Assembly: GCA_000620945.1 (NCBI GenBank)
Contig: JHZO01000005.1
Span: forward strand, 1 to 64,000
Direction: 5' to 3'
Source of the DNA: [Clostridium] viride DSM 6836
GTDB lineage: Bacteria > Bacillota > Clostridia > Oscillospirales > Oscillospiraceae
Length of the DNA stretch: 64,000 bases
The translations under genes were made by a program, and so were the position numbers. This document shows positions 40,732 to 52,745 of this stretch, one piece after another (the first letter of the stretch is position 1; each line of letters begins with the position of its first letter). The notes beneath the pieces are model-generated. The model was not told the DNA's origin. It did no database searches and was given only the letters and a program-made list of their open reading frames with translations.

Positions 40732-42093
40732 ATGGAACACATTAAGCCCCGCACCCTATCGGGTTTTATGGAGCTGCTTCCTGCCCGGCAGCAGCTGTTT
40801 GACCGTATGGTAGACACCCTGCGTGAAACCTATAGTCTCTATGGCTTTACGCCTTTGGATACTCCACTCATTGAATCCTCCGACATTCTCTTAGCCAAGG
40901 GTGGCGGAGAAACCGAAAAACAAATCTATCGCTTTTCCAAGGGGGATGCGGATCTTTCCCTGCGCTTTGACCTAACCGTCCCCCTGGCAAAGTACGTTGC
41001 CCTGCACTACAACGACTTAAACTTCCCCTTCCGCCGCTTCCAAGTTGGCAAGGTATACCGTGGCGAACGAGCCCAGCGCGGACGCTTCCGTGAATTCTAT
41101 CAGGCGGACATTGATGTCATTGGGGACGGTGCCCTCGACATTCTCAACGAAGCGGAAATCCCCGCCATCATTTACCGTGCGTTTACGAAGCTGGGCCTAT
41201 CCCGTTTTCGCATTCGGGTGAACAACCGTAAAATTCTCAGCGGGTTTTACGCGCTTCTGCAGCTTTCGGAGAAATCCGGAGAGATCATGCGCATCGTGGA
41301 CAAGCTGGAAAAGATCGGTGATGCGAAAGTCAAAACTCTCTTGCAAGAGGAGGGAATCTCCTCCGACGCTGCCGATGAGATTCTTCGCTTTACCAACATC
41401 ACCGGCACCAACGAGGAGGTACTCTTAGCCCTTCGCTCCTACGAAGGCAAGAACGAATTGTTCGATGCCGGTCTTGAAGAGCTTTCGGCGGTTCTTTCCA
41501 ACCTTTCTGCCTTTGGCGTTCCGGAGTCCAACTTTGCCGTGGATCTGACCATTGCACGTGGCTTGGATTACTATACGGGAACCGTCTATGAAACCGTCAT
41601 GCTGGATCACCCGGAAATCGGCTCCATCTGTTCCGGTGGTCGCTACGATAACCTGGCGGAGTATTATACCGACCGCAAACTGCCTGGCGTTGGCATTTCC
41701 ATCGGCCTAACCCGCCTCTTCTATGTCTTAGGGGAGCAGGGCTATTTGAACGATGCCCTTCTCACGGCTCCAGCAGATGTCTTGATTTTCCCCATGACGG
41801 ACGATCCTTCGCAAGCCATCAGCTTTGCCACGGAGCTGCGCAACGCCGGTCTGCGTGCCCAGCTGTATACGGAGCAGAAAAAATTCAAGGCAAAGATGGG
41901 TTATGCCGATAAACAGGGCATCCCCTTCGTGGTCTTTATCGGTGAGGATGAGATTCAGTCGGGCATGGTCTCGCTGAAGAATCTTCAAACCGGACAGCAG
42001 CTGATGCTGCTTCCCTCCCAGGCCATTACCGAAATCTGGGCTGTCATTGCCAGCCTGCGGCAGGGTAACCCAATCTGCGAGAAACCCCTATAA
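40732..42093 (+). CDS. hisS: Histidyl-tRNA synthetase
   Basis: Class II synthetase for tRNA-His. FRRFQVGKVYRGERAQRGR (motif 2 region) is near residue 105, the histidine-binding GLDYYTGTVYE near residue 280, GGRYD near 305, and motif 3 GVGISIGLTRL near 322. A C-terminal anticodon-binding domain follows. 453 residues, somewhat longer than the 420 of typical bacterial HisRS, mostly from an inserted helical region at about 180-260. It is not HisZ, because the catalytic motifs are intact. Confidence 0.93.
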   Translation: MEHIKPRTLSGFMELLPARQQLFDRMVDTLRETYSLYGFTPLDTPLIESSDILLAKGGGETEKQIYRFSKGDADLSLRFDLTVPLAKYVALHYNDLNFPFRRFQVGKVYRGERAQRGRFREFYQADIDVIGDGALDILNEAEIPAIIYRAFTKLGLSRFRIRVNNRKILSGFYALLQLSEKSGEIMRIVDKLEKIGDAKVKTLLQEEGISSDAADEILRFTNITGTNEEVLLALRSYEGKNELFDAGLEELSAVLSNLSAFGVPESNFAVDLTIARGLDYYTGTVYETVMLDHPEIGSICSGGRYDNLAEYYTDRKLPGVGISIGLTRLFYVLGEQGYLNDALLTAPADVLIFPMTDDPSQAISFATELRNAGLRAQLYTEQKKFKAKMGYADKQGIPFVVFIGEDEIQSGMVSLKNLQTGQQLMLLPSQAITEIWAVIASLRQGNPICEKPL

Positions 42094-42151
42094 CCAAAGA
42101 GCATAATCACCATACAATTCCTTGACACATTACACGTTTGGAGTGAACACG

Positions 42152-43945
42152 ATGGAAACCATGCAAGGCTTTACCCGCAGTGGTTACTGCGGTGACTATC
42201 GATTGGAACAAGTGGGTAATACCCTTTCGGTCTGTGGCTGGGTGCAGCGCAGACGAAACCTCGGAGGCTTAATTTTTGTAGACCTGCGCGATCGCAGCGG
42301 TATTTTGCAGCTCTCCTTTGACCACACAACCCCCGCCGACATCTTTGAAAAGGCCGCCGGCCTCCACGCGGAGTATGTCATTGCCGCTACCGGCATGCTG
42401 CGGGAGCGCGAATCCAAGAATCTTGACCTTCCCACCGGTGAGGTGGAGCTGTTTGTCACCGAGCTGCGTCTCTTAGCCAAGGCAGATACCCCTCCCTTTG
42501 AGATTCTGGATGACAATCAGGTGAACGACATGCTGCGCCTTCAGTACCGCTACCTGGATCTGCGTCGTCCTAGCATGCAAGCCATGCTGAAAACCCGTCA
42601 TAAGGTGGCCAAGGTGGCCCGGGACTACTTTGATGAGCAAGGGTTTTATGAGATTGAGACCCCTATGTTGACCAAATCCACCCCCGAAGGTGCCCGGGAC
42701 TATTTGGTTCCCTCCCGTGTGCATCCAGGTAAGTTCTACGCTCTGCCCCAGTCCCCCCAGCAGTACAAGCAGCTCCTCATGCTGGCTGGATTCGATCGCT
42801 ACATGCAAATCACACGCTGCTTCCGCGACGAAGACCTGCGTGCCGATCGTCAGCCCGAGTTCACCCAGATTGACCTGGAAATGTCCTTCGTCAATGAAGA
42901 CGATGTGATGACCATTCAGGAAGGGTTCCTCTCCCGTGTGTTCCGGGAAACCCTTGGAGTAGAGGTTGCCACTCCCTTCCCCCGTATGCCCTGGCGGGAA
43001 GCCATGGATCGTTACGGCTCCGATAAGCCGGACACCCGCTTTGGCTTTGAGCTGTGTGACATTTCCGACCTGGTGAAGGATTGCGGCTTTGCCGTCTTCT
43101 CCTCCCCTGTGGCTGAAGGTGGCAGCGTTCGCCTGATTAACCTTAAGGGGCATGCCGCCGATTTCCCCCGTAAAAAGATTGACAAACTGACGGACTTTGT
43201 GAAGACCTATCGCGCCAAGGGTCTTGCCTGGGCAAGACTGTTAGACGGCAGCGTCACTTCCTCCTATCAGAAGTTCTTAACCGACGAAGAAAATGCTGCC
43301 ATTCTAGCCCGTGCCCAGGCCCAGGACGGCGACCTAATCCTCATCGTTGGCGATGCCAAGGAGGAAACCGTCTTTGCTTCCTTGGGCGCCCTTCGCTGTG
43401 AATGTGCCAAGCAGCTTGGAATCCTGGACCCCATGGACTTCCGCTTCCTCTGGGTCACCGAGTTCCCCATGTTTGAATACTCCGAGGAAGAAAATCGCTA
43501 CGTCGCCATGCACCATCCGTTCACCGCACCCATGGATGAGGACTTGGACAAGCTGGAATCCGATCTAAAGCATTGCCGCGCCAAGGCATATGATATCGTT
43601 CTCAACGGTATTGAGCTAGGTGGTGGCTCCATCCGCATTAATACACCGGAGATGCAGGAGAAAATGTTCAAGATCCTCGGCTTCACCCCCGAACAGGCAC
43701 AGGCACAGTTTGGCCATCTCATCAACGCCTTTAAGTTCGGAGCTCCTCCCCACGGCGGCCTGGCCTATGGCCTCGATCGTCTCTGCATGCTCATGGCAGG
43801 TGCGGATTCCATTCGTGACGTCATTGCCTTCCCCAAAGTGCAGAATGCCTCCGAACCCATGACTGCTTGTCCCAGCTTTGTCAGCCAGCAACAGCTGGAA
43901 GAGCTTGCCCTGTCCGTCACCGCCGAGGGTGGCGAGGAAGCCTAA
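42152..43945 (+). CDS. aspS: Aspartyl-tRNA synthetase
   Basis: Bacterial-type class II AspRS. It has an N-terminal OB-fold anticodon domain (to about residue 105), catalytic motif 2 FRDEDLRADRQPEFTQ near residue 215, a GAD insertion domain (about 285-405), and motif 3 GLAYGLDRLCML near the C-terminus. 597 residues from the ATG at 42152, after GGAGTG; a TTG ten codons upstream has no support. Discriminating versus Asp/Asn-charging behaviour cannot be decided here. Confidence 0.94.
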   Translation: METMQGFTRSGYCGDYRLEQVGNTLSVCGWVQRRRNLGGLIFVDLRDRSGILQLSFDHTTPADIFEKAAGLHAEYVIAATGMLRERESKNLDLPTGEVELFVTELRLLAKADTPPFEILDDNQVNDMLRLQYRYLDLRRPSMQAMLKTRHKVAKVARDYFDEQGFYEIETPMLTKSTPEGARDYLVPSRVHPGKFYALPQSPQQYKQLLMLAGFDRYMQITRCFRDEDLRADRQPEFTQIDLEMSFVNEDDVMTIQEGFLSRVFRETLGVEVATPFPRMPWREAMDRYGSDKPDTRFGFELCDISDLVKDCGFAVFSSPVAEGGSVRLINLKGHAADFPRKKIDKLTDFVKTYRAKGLAWARLLDGSVTSSYQKFLTDEENAAILARAQAQDGDLILIVGDAKEETVFASLGALRCECAKQLGILDPMDFRFLWVTEFPMFEYSEEENRYVAMHHPFTAPMDEDLDKLESDLKHCRAKAYDIVLNGIELGGGSIRINTPEMQEKMFKILGFTPEQAQAQFGHLINAFKFGAPPHGGLAYGLDRLCMLMAGADSIRDVIAFPKVQNASEPMTACPSFVSQQQLEELALSVTAEGGEEA

Positions 43946-43968
43946 GCTGTTAAAGGAGTTTTTCTGCC

Positions 43969-45942
43969 ATGAAACGTATCCTCTTTGCCTCTCTTGCGCT
44001 TAGCTTAACCCTCTCCTGCTTTTCCTTGCCTGCCCTCGCTGCGCCCACTGATCCCAATGTGCCCACAGAAACCCCAACCCAAGTGGGTTCTCCTGTCTCC
44101 CCCCCCGCCAGCACCGAGACGGAGACTGAGGCAGCCGAAAACACCAGTGTGACCCTTCCCGCAAGCGATCTTCAAGGACATTGGGCCGAACAATCCATGC
44201 GCACTGCGGAACAAGATGGGTTTTTACTTGGCTATCCAGATGGCACCCTCCGTCCGGATGCCAGCATCTCCAAGGGGGAACTTATCTCCATTCTGTCTCG
44301 GGTGCTTCGTACCGAGCCAGATAAACTTGACAATCCCTATGACAAGGCAAGCCGAAGAGAGGCCTTTCTGCTTCTGGATCACAGCTTTGCCCTTTCCGCT
44401 GGCGGAAAAGAGGTCTCCCTTTTCGCCTATTCCGATGTTGGCACCCTAAGCAAGCAGGAGCGCCTTGCCGTTTCGGCTCTTCTTTCCTGCGGTGCACTGC
44501 GGGGCTATGAGGATGCCACCATTCGTCCGGATGGCTCGATTTCCCGGGCTGAGTTTGTGTCCCTGCTTTATCGGGTACTGCCTATGCGAATGGAAGCAAG
44601 CACCATCAGCAGCACACCCCAGGAGGCCATCCTCCTCTCCGGTTCAGCTCCACTCAAGGATCTAACCTTGAAGCAACCGGTCTACTTTGACGGAGAAGCA
44701 AGAGACCTAGATTTTACAAAGGTATCGGCGGATCGCATGGTGATTCTGTCTTCCCACAGTGATACCATTACGGTTCGCAATTCCAAGATAACCACCTTGG
44801 TTCTCCGAGACGTAGGAACCCTTAGCTTAAACGTCACCGATGGCAGTCAGATCAATACCATCGTTCTTGCCGGAAATGATACAAAGCTTTCCCTCGTTGG
44901 CTCCATCTCCCACCTAAAAATCTTGGGAGATAACAACACCGTGCAGGTAGCCTCTTCCCTATCCTCCCTGCTGGTAAGTGGCGCTTGCAACGATGTGTTA
45001 GGAAGCGGCAGCGTTAAGGAGGCTCTGATTTATCGGAAGGACAACCAGATGGACCTTCCTGCAGAGAACTTGAATGAGGAATCCGATGAGGGTATTACCC
45101 AGGCAAGCGTAACGCTCTCGGCTCCCCAAACTCTTCCCGTGGAAAGTCTCCTGACCGTCACCGCTACCCTCCAGAACCCGGAACCAAAGCTTTGTCAGGC
45201 GGTCTGGTTGGTGGGCGATCGGGTGGTGAAGGAGGAGACGGTTTCCGTCACTCCGGAGGGAACGAAGGTCCAATACCTGGCTCGCTTTGCCTATCACGAA
45301 GCCATGAACACAAACTTTACCGTCCGCTTTGAGCTCCGCTATACCACGGAGGAGAGTAAGGTACAGGTTGTATCCTCCACCGCCAACACCAAACTGGAAA
45401 ACTACTCTCCGGAGTATTATGCCATGTACGGTCCCGGTCGTGTGCTCAGCCGTGTCACCACGGGCTACCAAGGAAACTACACCCTGGCATGGGCACAGGC
45501 CAATGACTATGATACGAAGACCAAAGAGATTTGGATCAACGAAAAGCAGTATTCCAGTCAAACCAACTATTTGGTCTGGATCAATACCACCTATCAGCGC
45601 GTGAATGTCTTTCAGGGAAGCCAAGGCAACTGGAAGCTCATCAAAAGCTGCATTGTGGGCACCGGTCGTGAGGGTCACGATACCCCCGTTGGGGTATACA
45701 CCGTTGGTACCCGTACAAAAGGCGGCTGGACCACGGAAGAGTATAACGTCCGCCCTGTGGTTCGCTTTAAAATGGGCAGCGGCCTTGCCTTCCACTCTCG
45801 GAAGTATGACTCCAAGCACACCAAGATGACCGATGCCTCCATTGGCTTCCCCATCAGCCTTGGCTGCGTTCGGATGTATGACGAGGATATCTGGTGGATC
45901 TATGACTATATCCCCGAAAAAACCACTGTGGTGGTATACTAA
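43969..45942 (+). CDS. Secreted S-layer-homology / L,D-transpeptidase protein
   Basis: Exported cell-wall protein. The signal peptide ends near residue 25 (ALA before APT). A Pro/Thr/Glu linker follows, then two SLH repeats (about 63-110 and 145-205) with GYPDGTLRPD and GYEDATIRPD cores that bind secondary wall polymers. The middle (about 210-420) is beta-rich and unassigned. The C-terminal YkuD L,D-transpeptidase domain (about 520-657) has HDTPVGVY and the catalytic SLGCVRM. 657 residues. Likely roles are 3-3 cross-linking or protein attachment at the wall surface. Confidence 0.88.
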   Translation: MKRILFASLALSLTLSCFSLPALAAPTDPNVPTETPTQVGSPVSPPASTETETEAAENTSVTLPASDLQGHWAEQSMRTAEQDGFLLGYPDGTLRPDASISKGELISILSRVLRTEPDKLDNPYDKASRREAFLLLDHSFALSAGGKEVSLFAYSDVGTLSKQERLAVSALLSCGALRGYEDATIRPDGSISRAEFVSLLYRVLPMRMEASTISSTPQEAILLSGSAPLKDLTLKQPVYFDGEARDLDFTKVSADRMVILSSHSDTITVRNSKITTLVLRDVGTLSLNVTDGSQINTIVLAGNDTKLSLVGSISHLKILGDNNTVQVASSLSSLLVSGACNDVLGSGSVKEALIYRKDNQMDLPAENLNEESDEGITQASVTLSAPQTLPVESLLTVTATLQNPEPKLCQAVWLVGDRVVKEETVSVTPEGTKVQYLARFAYHEAMNTNFTVRFELRYTTEESKVQVVSSTANTKLENYSPEYYAMYGPGRVLSRVTTGYQGNYTLAWAQANDYDTKTKEIWINEKQYSSQTNYLVWINTTYQRVNVFQGSQGNWKLIKSCIVGTGREGHDTPVGVYTVGTRTKGGWTTEEYNVRPVVRFKMGSGLAFHSRKYDSKHTKMTDASIGFPISLGCVRMYDEDIWWIYDYIPEKTTVVVY

Positions 45943-45968
45943 GCATAAAACAGAATACAAGAACTACA

Positions 45969-46005
45969 AAAGCCCTTCCGGTTTTCCCCGGAAGGGCTTT
46001 CTTTT
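45969..46005. terminator. Bidirectional terminator between the L,D-transpeptidase gene and rnhA
   Basis: The 13-bp stem AAAGCCCTTCCGG with its complement has a 6-base loop. CTTTT follows on the right and an A-rich stretch lies on the left. It separates two converging operons. Confidence 0.88.
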
Positions 46006-46018
46006 GTGGATAACTTTT

Positions 46019-46453
46019 TTATTTGTACTTTCGGCTCTCTGCCACAGCCAGCTCATCGCAGCGATTATTGTGTGGGTTGGATGCATGGCCCTTCACCCAG
46101 TGCAGTCGCACTTCATGGGCTTCACAGAGGGAAAGCAGCTTCGCCCAGAGGTCGGGGTTGAGCGCTGGGCCGGTCTTACGTTGCCAGCCGTTTTTCTGCC
46201 ACGACTTTGCCCAGCCCTTTTCCAAGGCATCAATCACATACTTCGAGTCGGAGTATAGCTCCACAATGCAGGGTTCCTTGAGGACTTCCAAAGCGGAAAT
46301 CACGCCTTGAAGTTCCATGCGATTGTTGGTGGTCTGTGCCTCTCCGCCGGAGAGCTCCCTGCGGTGCTCCCCGAACATCAAAATGGCTCCCCAACCGCCG
46401 GGGCCGGGGTTACCTGAACAGGCGCCATCGGTATATATGGTGACGGTTTTCAT
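46019..46453 (-). CDS. rnhA: Ribonuclease HI
   Basis: Cleaves RNA in RNA-DNA hybrids. Catalytic residues fit the RNase HI pattern: [14 protein letters not shown] (Asp8), NNRMELQG (Glu), [10 protein letters not shown] (Asp) and the C-terminal NNRCDELA (Asp). The [12 protein letters not shown] basic loop is present. 144 residues. It starts 3 bp after the gyrA stop codon and is probably the last gene of the gyrase operon, an unusual partner for gyrA. Confidence 0.95.
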   Translation of the reverse strand: MKTVTIYTDGACSGNPGPGGWGAILMFGEHRRELSGGEAQTTNNRMELQGVISALEVLKEPCIVELYSDSKYVIDALEKGWAKSWQKNGWQRKTGPALNPDLWAKLLSLCEAHEVRLHWVKGHASNPHNNRCDELAVAESRKYK

Positions 46454-46456
46454 CCC

Positions 46457-48994
46457 TTACGACTCCTCAAGGGGGTTTGTGGTTTCCACCACGTCCCCTT
46501 CCAAGCCTTCGCCTTCGTCCTCGTCTTCGCTTTCCGCTTCGGCTCTGGCCAAGGAAATGACCTTGGTGTCCTCTCCAATGCGCATGACCCGGACGCCCTG
46601 GGCGGAACGTCCATAAATATTGACGTCTGCAACCGGCATACGAATGATGGTACCATCGTCGGAAATCACCATAATATCATCCGTTTCCCGCACCACCTTC
46701 ACCGCTGCCGCCGGACCGGTTTTATCGGTGATCTGATAGCCCTTCAGGCCATAGCCTCCGCGATGCTGGGGCTCGCCGCCCGAACGGATGTATTCCTCAA
46801 TATAGGTGCGCTTGCCGAAGCCATTCTCGGTAATGGTCAGCAGCGTGCTGCCTTCCCAAGCTCGAACGGCACCAATGACATAGTCACCCTCACGGAGCTT
46901 AATGCCGCGCACGCCCACAGCGGTTCTGCCCATGGGACGCACGTCCTCTTCCTTGAAGCAAATGGCCATGCCCTGATGGGTGGCAAGGAGGATGTTCATG
47001 CTTCCATCGGTCTCCAGAACGGCAATGAGCTCATCCCCTTCGTCCAGCGTCAGCACACGCAATCCGGAGGATCGAATGTTGGTCACGGCAGCCAGTTCCA
47101 CGCGCTTGACCGTACCACCACGGGTACACATAAAGAGATAGCCATTTTGGTCGGTTTCCCGGCGATGAATCATGGCTGTCACCCGCTCCCCGGCTTCCAA
47201 GGGAAGGATGTTCACGATGTTGCTTCCCTTTGCGGTACGGCTCGCCTCAGGAATCTGATATCCCTTCTTGCGGTAGACGCGGCCACTGCTGGTGAAGAAG
47301 AGAATGTGATCGTGGGTGGAAGCGGTAAAGAGGGTATCCACGTAGTCCTCTTCCCGCAGGCTTTGGGCCGAAATGCCCTTGCCACCACGTCGCTGAGACT
47401 TATAGGTGGAGGAAGGCAAGCGCTTAATATAGCCGGCGGCAGTGAGGGTGAACACGCATTCCTCTTCCTCAATGAGATCCTCAATGTCAATCTCATTTTC
47501 CACCATGGCAATCTCGGTCTTGCGCTCATCGGCAAACTTATCCCGAATTTCCATGAGCTCCGTACGAACCACAGCCTTGATCTTCTCCGAGGAGGAGAGC
47601 AGATCTGCATAGTAGGCAATCTTCTGGGACAGCTCATCAAACTCGGCCTGAAGCTTTTCCTTTTCAAGGCCCTGGAGTGCGCGCAGACGCATTTCCAAGA
47701 TGGCCTTAGTCTGAATCTCATCCAGGCCAAAGCGTTCCATTAGGCGCTCCTGAGCGTTGTCATAGCTTGCACGAATGATCTTAATGACTTCATCAATGTG
47801 ATCCTGTGCAATGAGCAGACCTTTCAGCAGGTGAGCGCGTTCCTCCGCCCGGCGCTTATCGTATTGAGTCCTTCGGGTGACGATCTCCGTCTGGAAGCTT
47901 AAATACTCATCCAAAATTTCGCGCAGGGTCAGAATTTTCGGCTGTTTCTGATCGTGTACCAGCGCCAGCATCACGATGGCAAAGGTTGTCTGCATCTGGG
48001 TTTGTGCGTAAAGCCGGTTTAACACCACCTGTGGGTTGGCATCCTTTTTCAGTTCAATGACAATGCGCATGCCATCACGGTCTGATTCATCGCGAAGACC
48101 CGAAATGCCTTCCAGGCGCTTTTCCTTCACTTGATCGGCAATGTTTTCCACCAAGCGAGCCTTGTTCACCTGGTACGGAAGCTCGGTGACAATGATGGCG
48201 GTACGGTTCTGTCCAAACTCTTCAAAGTCTGCCTTGGCCCGGAGTTTGATGTGTCCGCGCCCGGTGGCATAGGCAGCCCGAATGCCGCTCTTGCCCATAA
48301 TGGTTCCCTTGGTTGGGAAATCCGGGCCCTTGATGTGCTCCATCAAATCGGCCAGTTCCGCTTCCGGGTTATCCAGGACACAGACGCAGGCATCAATGAC
48401 CTCACCTAGGTTATGGGGAGGAATGTTGGTGGTCATGCCCACGGCAATGCCGGAGGAACCGTTGACCAAAAGGTTTGGAAAGCGAGACGGAAGCACTCTT
48501 GGCTCTTTCCGCTGCTCGTCGAAGTTCGGGTCCCAGTTGACGGTGTCTTTTTCCAGGTCACGCATCATCTCGGCGGACATCTTGGACATTCTGGCTTCCG
48601 TATAACGGTAGGCGGCTGGGGGGTCACCGTCAATGGAACCAAAGTTTCCGTGTCCGTCAATGAGAGGGTAGCGCATGGAAAAATCCTGCGCCAATCGAAC
48701 CAGGGCATCGTAAACCGATGCGTCACCATGGGGGTGGTAACGACCCAGCACGTCACCCACGCAGGTGGCGGACTTTTTAAAGGGTCGGTCATGGGTGAGG
48801 TTATCCTCATACATTGCGTAGAGGATACGGCGGTGAACCGGCTTTAAGCCGTCACGCACGTCGGGCAGTGCTCGCCCAACAATGACGGACATGGCATAGT
48901 CCACATAGGCAAGCTCCATCTCCTCACGAAGATCCACTTGCCGGATCACTTGGTTTAGGTATGAAATATCTGCTTTTTTATCCTTATGCGCCAC
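46457..48994 (-). CDS. gyrA: DNA gyrase subunit A
   Basis: Breakage-reunion subunit of gyrase. The active tyrosine lies in [11 protein letters not shown] near residue 125. The QRRGGKG gyrase box (as [11 protein letters not shown]) is near residue 530 and marks it as GyrA rather than ParC. The C-terminal beta-pinwheel and an acidic tail follow. 845 residues. It begins with GTG behind GGGAGG, 56 bp after gyrB. Confidence 0.97.
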   Translation of the reverse strand: MAHKDKKADISYLNQVIRQVDLREEMELAYVDYAMSVIVGRALPDVRDGLKPVHRRILYAMYEDNLTHDRPFKKSATCVGDVLGRYHPHGDASVYDALVRLAQDFSMRYPLIDGHGNFGSIDGDPPAAYRYTEARMSKMSAEMMRDLEKDTVNWDPNFDEQRKEPRVLPSRFPNLLVNGSSGIAVGMTTNIPPHNLGEVIDACVCVLDNPEAELADLMEHIKGPDFPTKGTIMGKSGIRAAYATGRGHIKLRAKADFEEFGQNRTAIIVTELPYQVNKARLVENIADQVKEKRLEGISGLRDESDRDGMRIVIELKKDANPQVVLNRLYAQTQMQTTFAIVMLALVHDQKQPKILTLREILDEYLSFQTEIVTRRTQYDKRRAEERAHLLKGLLIAQDHIDEVIKIIRASYDNAQERLMERFGLDEIQTKAILEMRLRALQGLEKEKLQAEFDELSQKIAYYADLLSSSEKIKAVVRTELMEIRDKFADERKTEIAMVENEIDIEDLIEEEECVFTLTAAGYIKRLPSSTYKSQRRGGKGISAQSLREEDYVDTLFTASTHDHILFFTSSGRVYRKKGYQIPEASRTAKGSNIVNILPLEAGERVTAMIHRRETDQNGYLFMCTRGGTVKRVELAAVTNIRSSGLRVLTLDEGDELIAVLETDGSMNILLATHQGMAICFKEEDVRPMGRTAVGVRGIKLREGDYVIGAVRAWEGSTLLTITENGFGKRTYIEEYIRSGGEPQHRGGYGLKGYQITDKTGPAAAVKVVRETDDIMVISDDGTIIRMPVADVNIYGRSAQGVRVMRIGEDTKVISLARAEAESEDEDEGEGLEGDVVETTNPLEES

Positions 48995-49050
48995 GTTATC
49001 TGCGCCTCCCTATCTATGAATCCAGGTTCAAAAACTTGCCTTTGACCCGG

Positions 49051-51060
<2,010 letters not shown>

Positions 51061-51336
51061 TTATAGCTCGCTTGTCTCAAAAATACCGCTTTCACAGCGG
51101 CGAAGCAGGGTCGAGGACGAAAGCTGAGAAATGTAAACCAAGTAGTTCCCCTTCTCATCCCCGCAGAGAACAAAGGACTTAGGAAGCTCTTCCGATACCG
51201 TAAAAACTTGACCACGCTCCTCGGCATCGCGCAAAAAATTGCGGGTAATGTGGGAGTAGCTGGCGTTATCCAAATCAAAAATACCGAGAATATCCCGGGT
51301 TGGAATGATGATCGATTGTCCCAAATGCAAATACAC
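51061..51336 (-). CDS. remB: Extracellular matrix regulator RemB (DUF370)
   Basis: Small DUF370/RemA-like protein of the RemB (YaaB) type found between recF and gyrB. Related RemA is a DNA-binding activator of matrix and osmoprotection genes. It starts MYLHLGQSIIIP and contains IFDLDNAS, typical of the family. 91 residues. The GTG start at 51336 follows AAGGAGG at 8 bases. Function in this organism is inferred by homology only. Confidence 0.9.
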   Translation of the reverse strand: MYLHLGQSIIIPTRDILGIFDLDNASYSHITRNFLRDAEERGQVFTVSEELPKSFVLCGDEKGNYLVYISQLSSSTLLRRCESGIFETSEL

Positions 51337-51420
51337 CTGGCCAGCCTCCTTTTGCGTTTTACCGCGTTCGCCTCAATCTTTCCACACAGTTGGTACCGAT
51401 TGTGGAAAAAACAGAAAGGA

Positions 51421-52524
51421 TTACGAGAGAAGTCTTCCCTGCTCAATGGCAAGGACTCGGTGGTTTTCTCTCTCAAAGTGCGGAATGGAGCAACCCGTTA
51501 AAAAGACCTGCCCACCGCGAATGCGCTCTAAGACGAAATCTTGCCGTTTTGCATCCAGCTCCGACAGGACATCATCCAAAAGCAAGACAGGAAAGGAACC
51601 GGTGTCTTCTGCAAACAGTTCCCGTTCGGCTAGTTTCAGAGAAAGTGCAATGGTTCGGCTCTGTCCCTGAGAGGCAAACTGCCGGGCCGAAATGCCATCC
51701 AGTTCCGCCACCAAATCGTCTTTATGTGGTCCGGAAAGACAGCTTCGGGAGGCAAACTCCGCCCGCTTGTGTTGTTCCTGATGCTCCCTGATTTGTTCAT
51801 ACAACAGGAGGGGGGGAGCAAATGGGTCTTCAATGGTACGCACGGTTTCATAGAGAAGGGCCAAACTATCCCGCCCGCCTGAAAAATCCGCTGCAATGGT
51901 CATGGCATGGGAATTCAGGCGCCGGATAAAATGGGCTCGATAGTGAATGAGTAGGGCTCCCGTTCGGGCTAAGCCCTCATCAAACTCAGGAAGCACCGAA
52001 AGAAGCGAAGGTTTTTCCGCTGCGTCCCGGAGAATCCGGGTTTTATGATCCAGCAGTTTTTGATACCTGGCCAGTGCATCGGCGTATTTGGGTCGGAGCT
52101 GCGAAATGGCATCGTCCAGGAAGCGGCGCCGCACGGCAGCACCATCCTTGACCAAGGACAAATCTTCCGGACAAAAGAGAACGGTGTTTAACACCCCAGA
52201 CAGTTCCGACGCTTTTTTGAGCTTCACATGGTTGACCTCAATGGTTCTTCTGGCCTGCTTTCGCAGGGAAACGTGAATCAAAAATTCCCGTCCTCTGCTT
52301 TCGACCTCCGCTTGAATGCTGGCCTCCCGCCGGGAAAATCCAATGAGTTCCTGATCGGAGCGTGCCCGATGGGACTTTGCTCCCGAAAGATAGGCGATGG
52401 CTTCCACCAGATTGGTCTTTCCCTGGGCATTTTCGCCGCAGATGACATTCATTTCGGGGGAAAACTCCGCGGAAAAATCCTCATAGTTACGAAAGCCATG
52501 CAACGCGATTCGGTTTAGTCTCAT
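51421..52524 (-). CDS. recF: DNA replication and repair protein RecF
   Basis: SMC/ABC-type ATPase in the RecFOR recombination pathway. Walker [10 protein letters not shown] is near residue 32, the ABC signature [16 protein letters not shown] near 300, and Walker [14 protein letters not shown] near 320. 367 residues. Its ATG overlaps the yaaA stop as ATGA, so translation is coupled. Confidence 0.96.
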   Translation of the reverse strand: MRLNRIALHGFRNYEDFSAEFSPEMNVICGENAQGKTNLVEAIAYLSGAKSHRARSDQELIGFSRREASIQAEVESRGREFLIHVSLRKQARRTIEVNHVKLKKASELSGVLNTVLFCPEDLSLVKDGAAVRRRFLDDAISQLRPKYADALARYQKLLDHKTRILRDAAEKPSLLSVLPEFDEGLARTGALLIHYRAHFIRRLNSHAMTIAADFSGGRDSLALLYETVRTIEDPFAPPLLLYEQIREHQEQHKRAEFASRSCLSGPHKDDLVAELDGISARQFASQGQSRTIALSLKLAERELFAEDTGSFPVLLLDDVLSELDAKRQDFVLERIRGGQVFLTGCSIPHFERENHRVLAIEQGRLLS

Positions 52525-52733
52525 GCAATGGTCAGGGTGATGTCCCCTAAGGTCACCACATCCCCCGGTCGCAACTTTTTGCCGCGTTGGGTACAGACTT
52601 CGCCATTGACGGACACATCACCCTCTTGAATCATGAGTTTGGCATCGCCACCGGTTTCTGCAATGCCGGAAAACTTCAAAAGACCTTCCAACTTAATGAA
52701 CTCCGTGGTAATTTGTATGGTTTCTGTTTGCAT
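52521..52733 (-). CDS. yaaA: S4-domain RNA-binding protein YaaA
   Basis: Short S4-like protein always found between dnaN and recF in Firmicutes; in B. subtilis it is linked to 50S ribosome assembly. It has [20 protein letters not shown], shown here as the region around residues 12-31, and [13 protein letters not shown]. 70 residues. AAAGGAG precedes the ATG at 7 bases and the gene starts 12 bp after dnaN. Confidence 0.93.
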   Translation of the reverse strand: MQTETIQITTEFIKLEGLLKFSGIAETGGDAKLMIQEGDVSVNGEVCTQRGKKLRPGDVVTLGDITLTIA

Positions 52734-52745
52734 GGTTTTGCTCCT

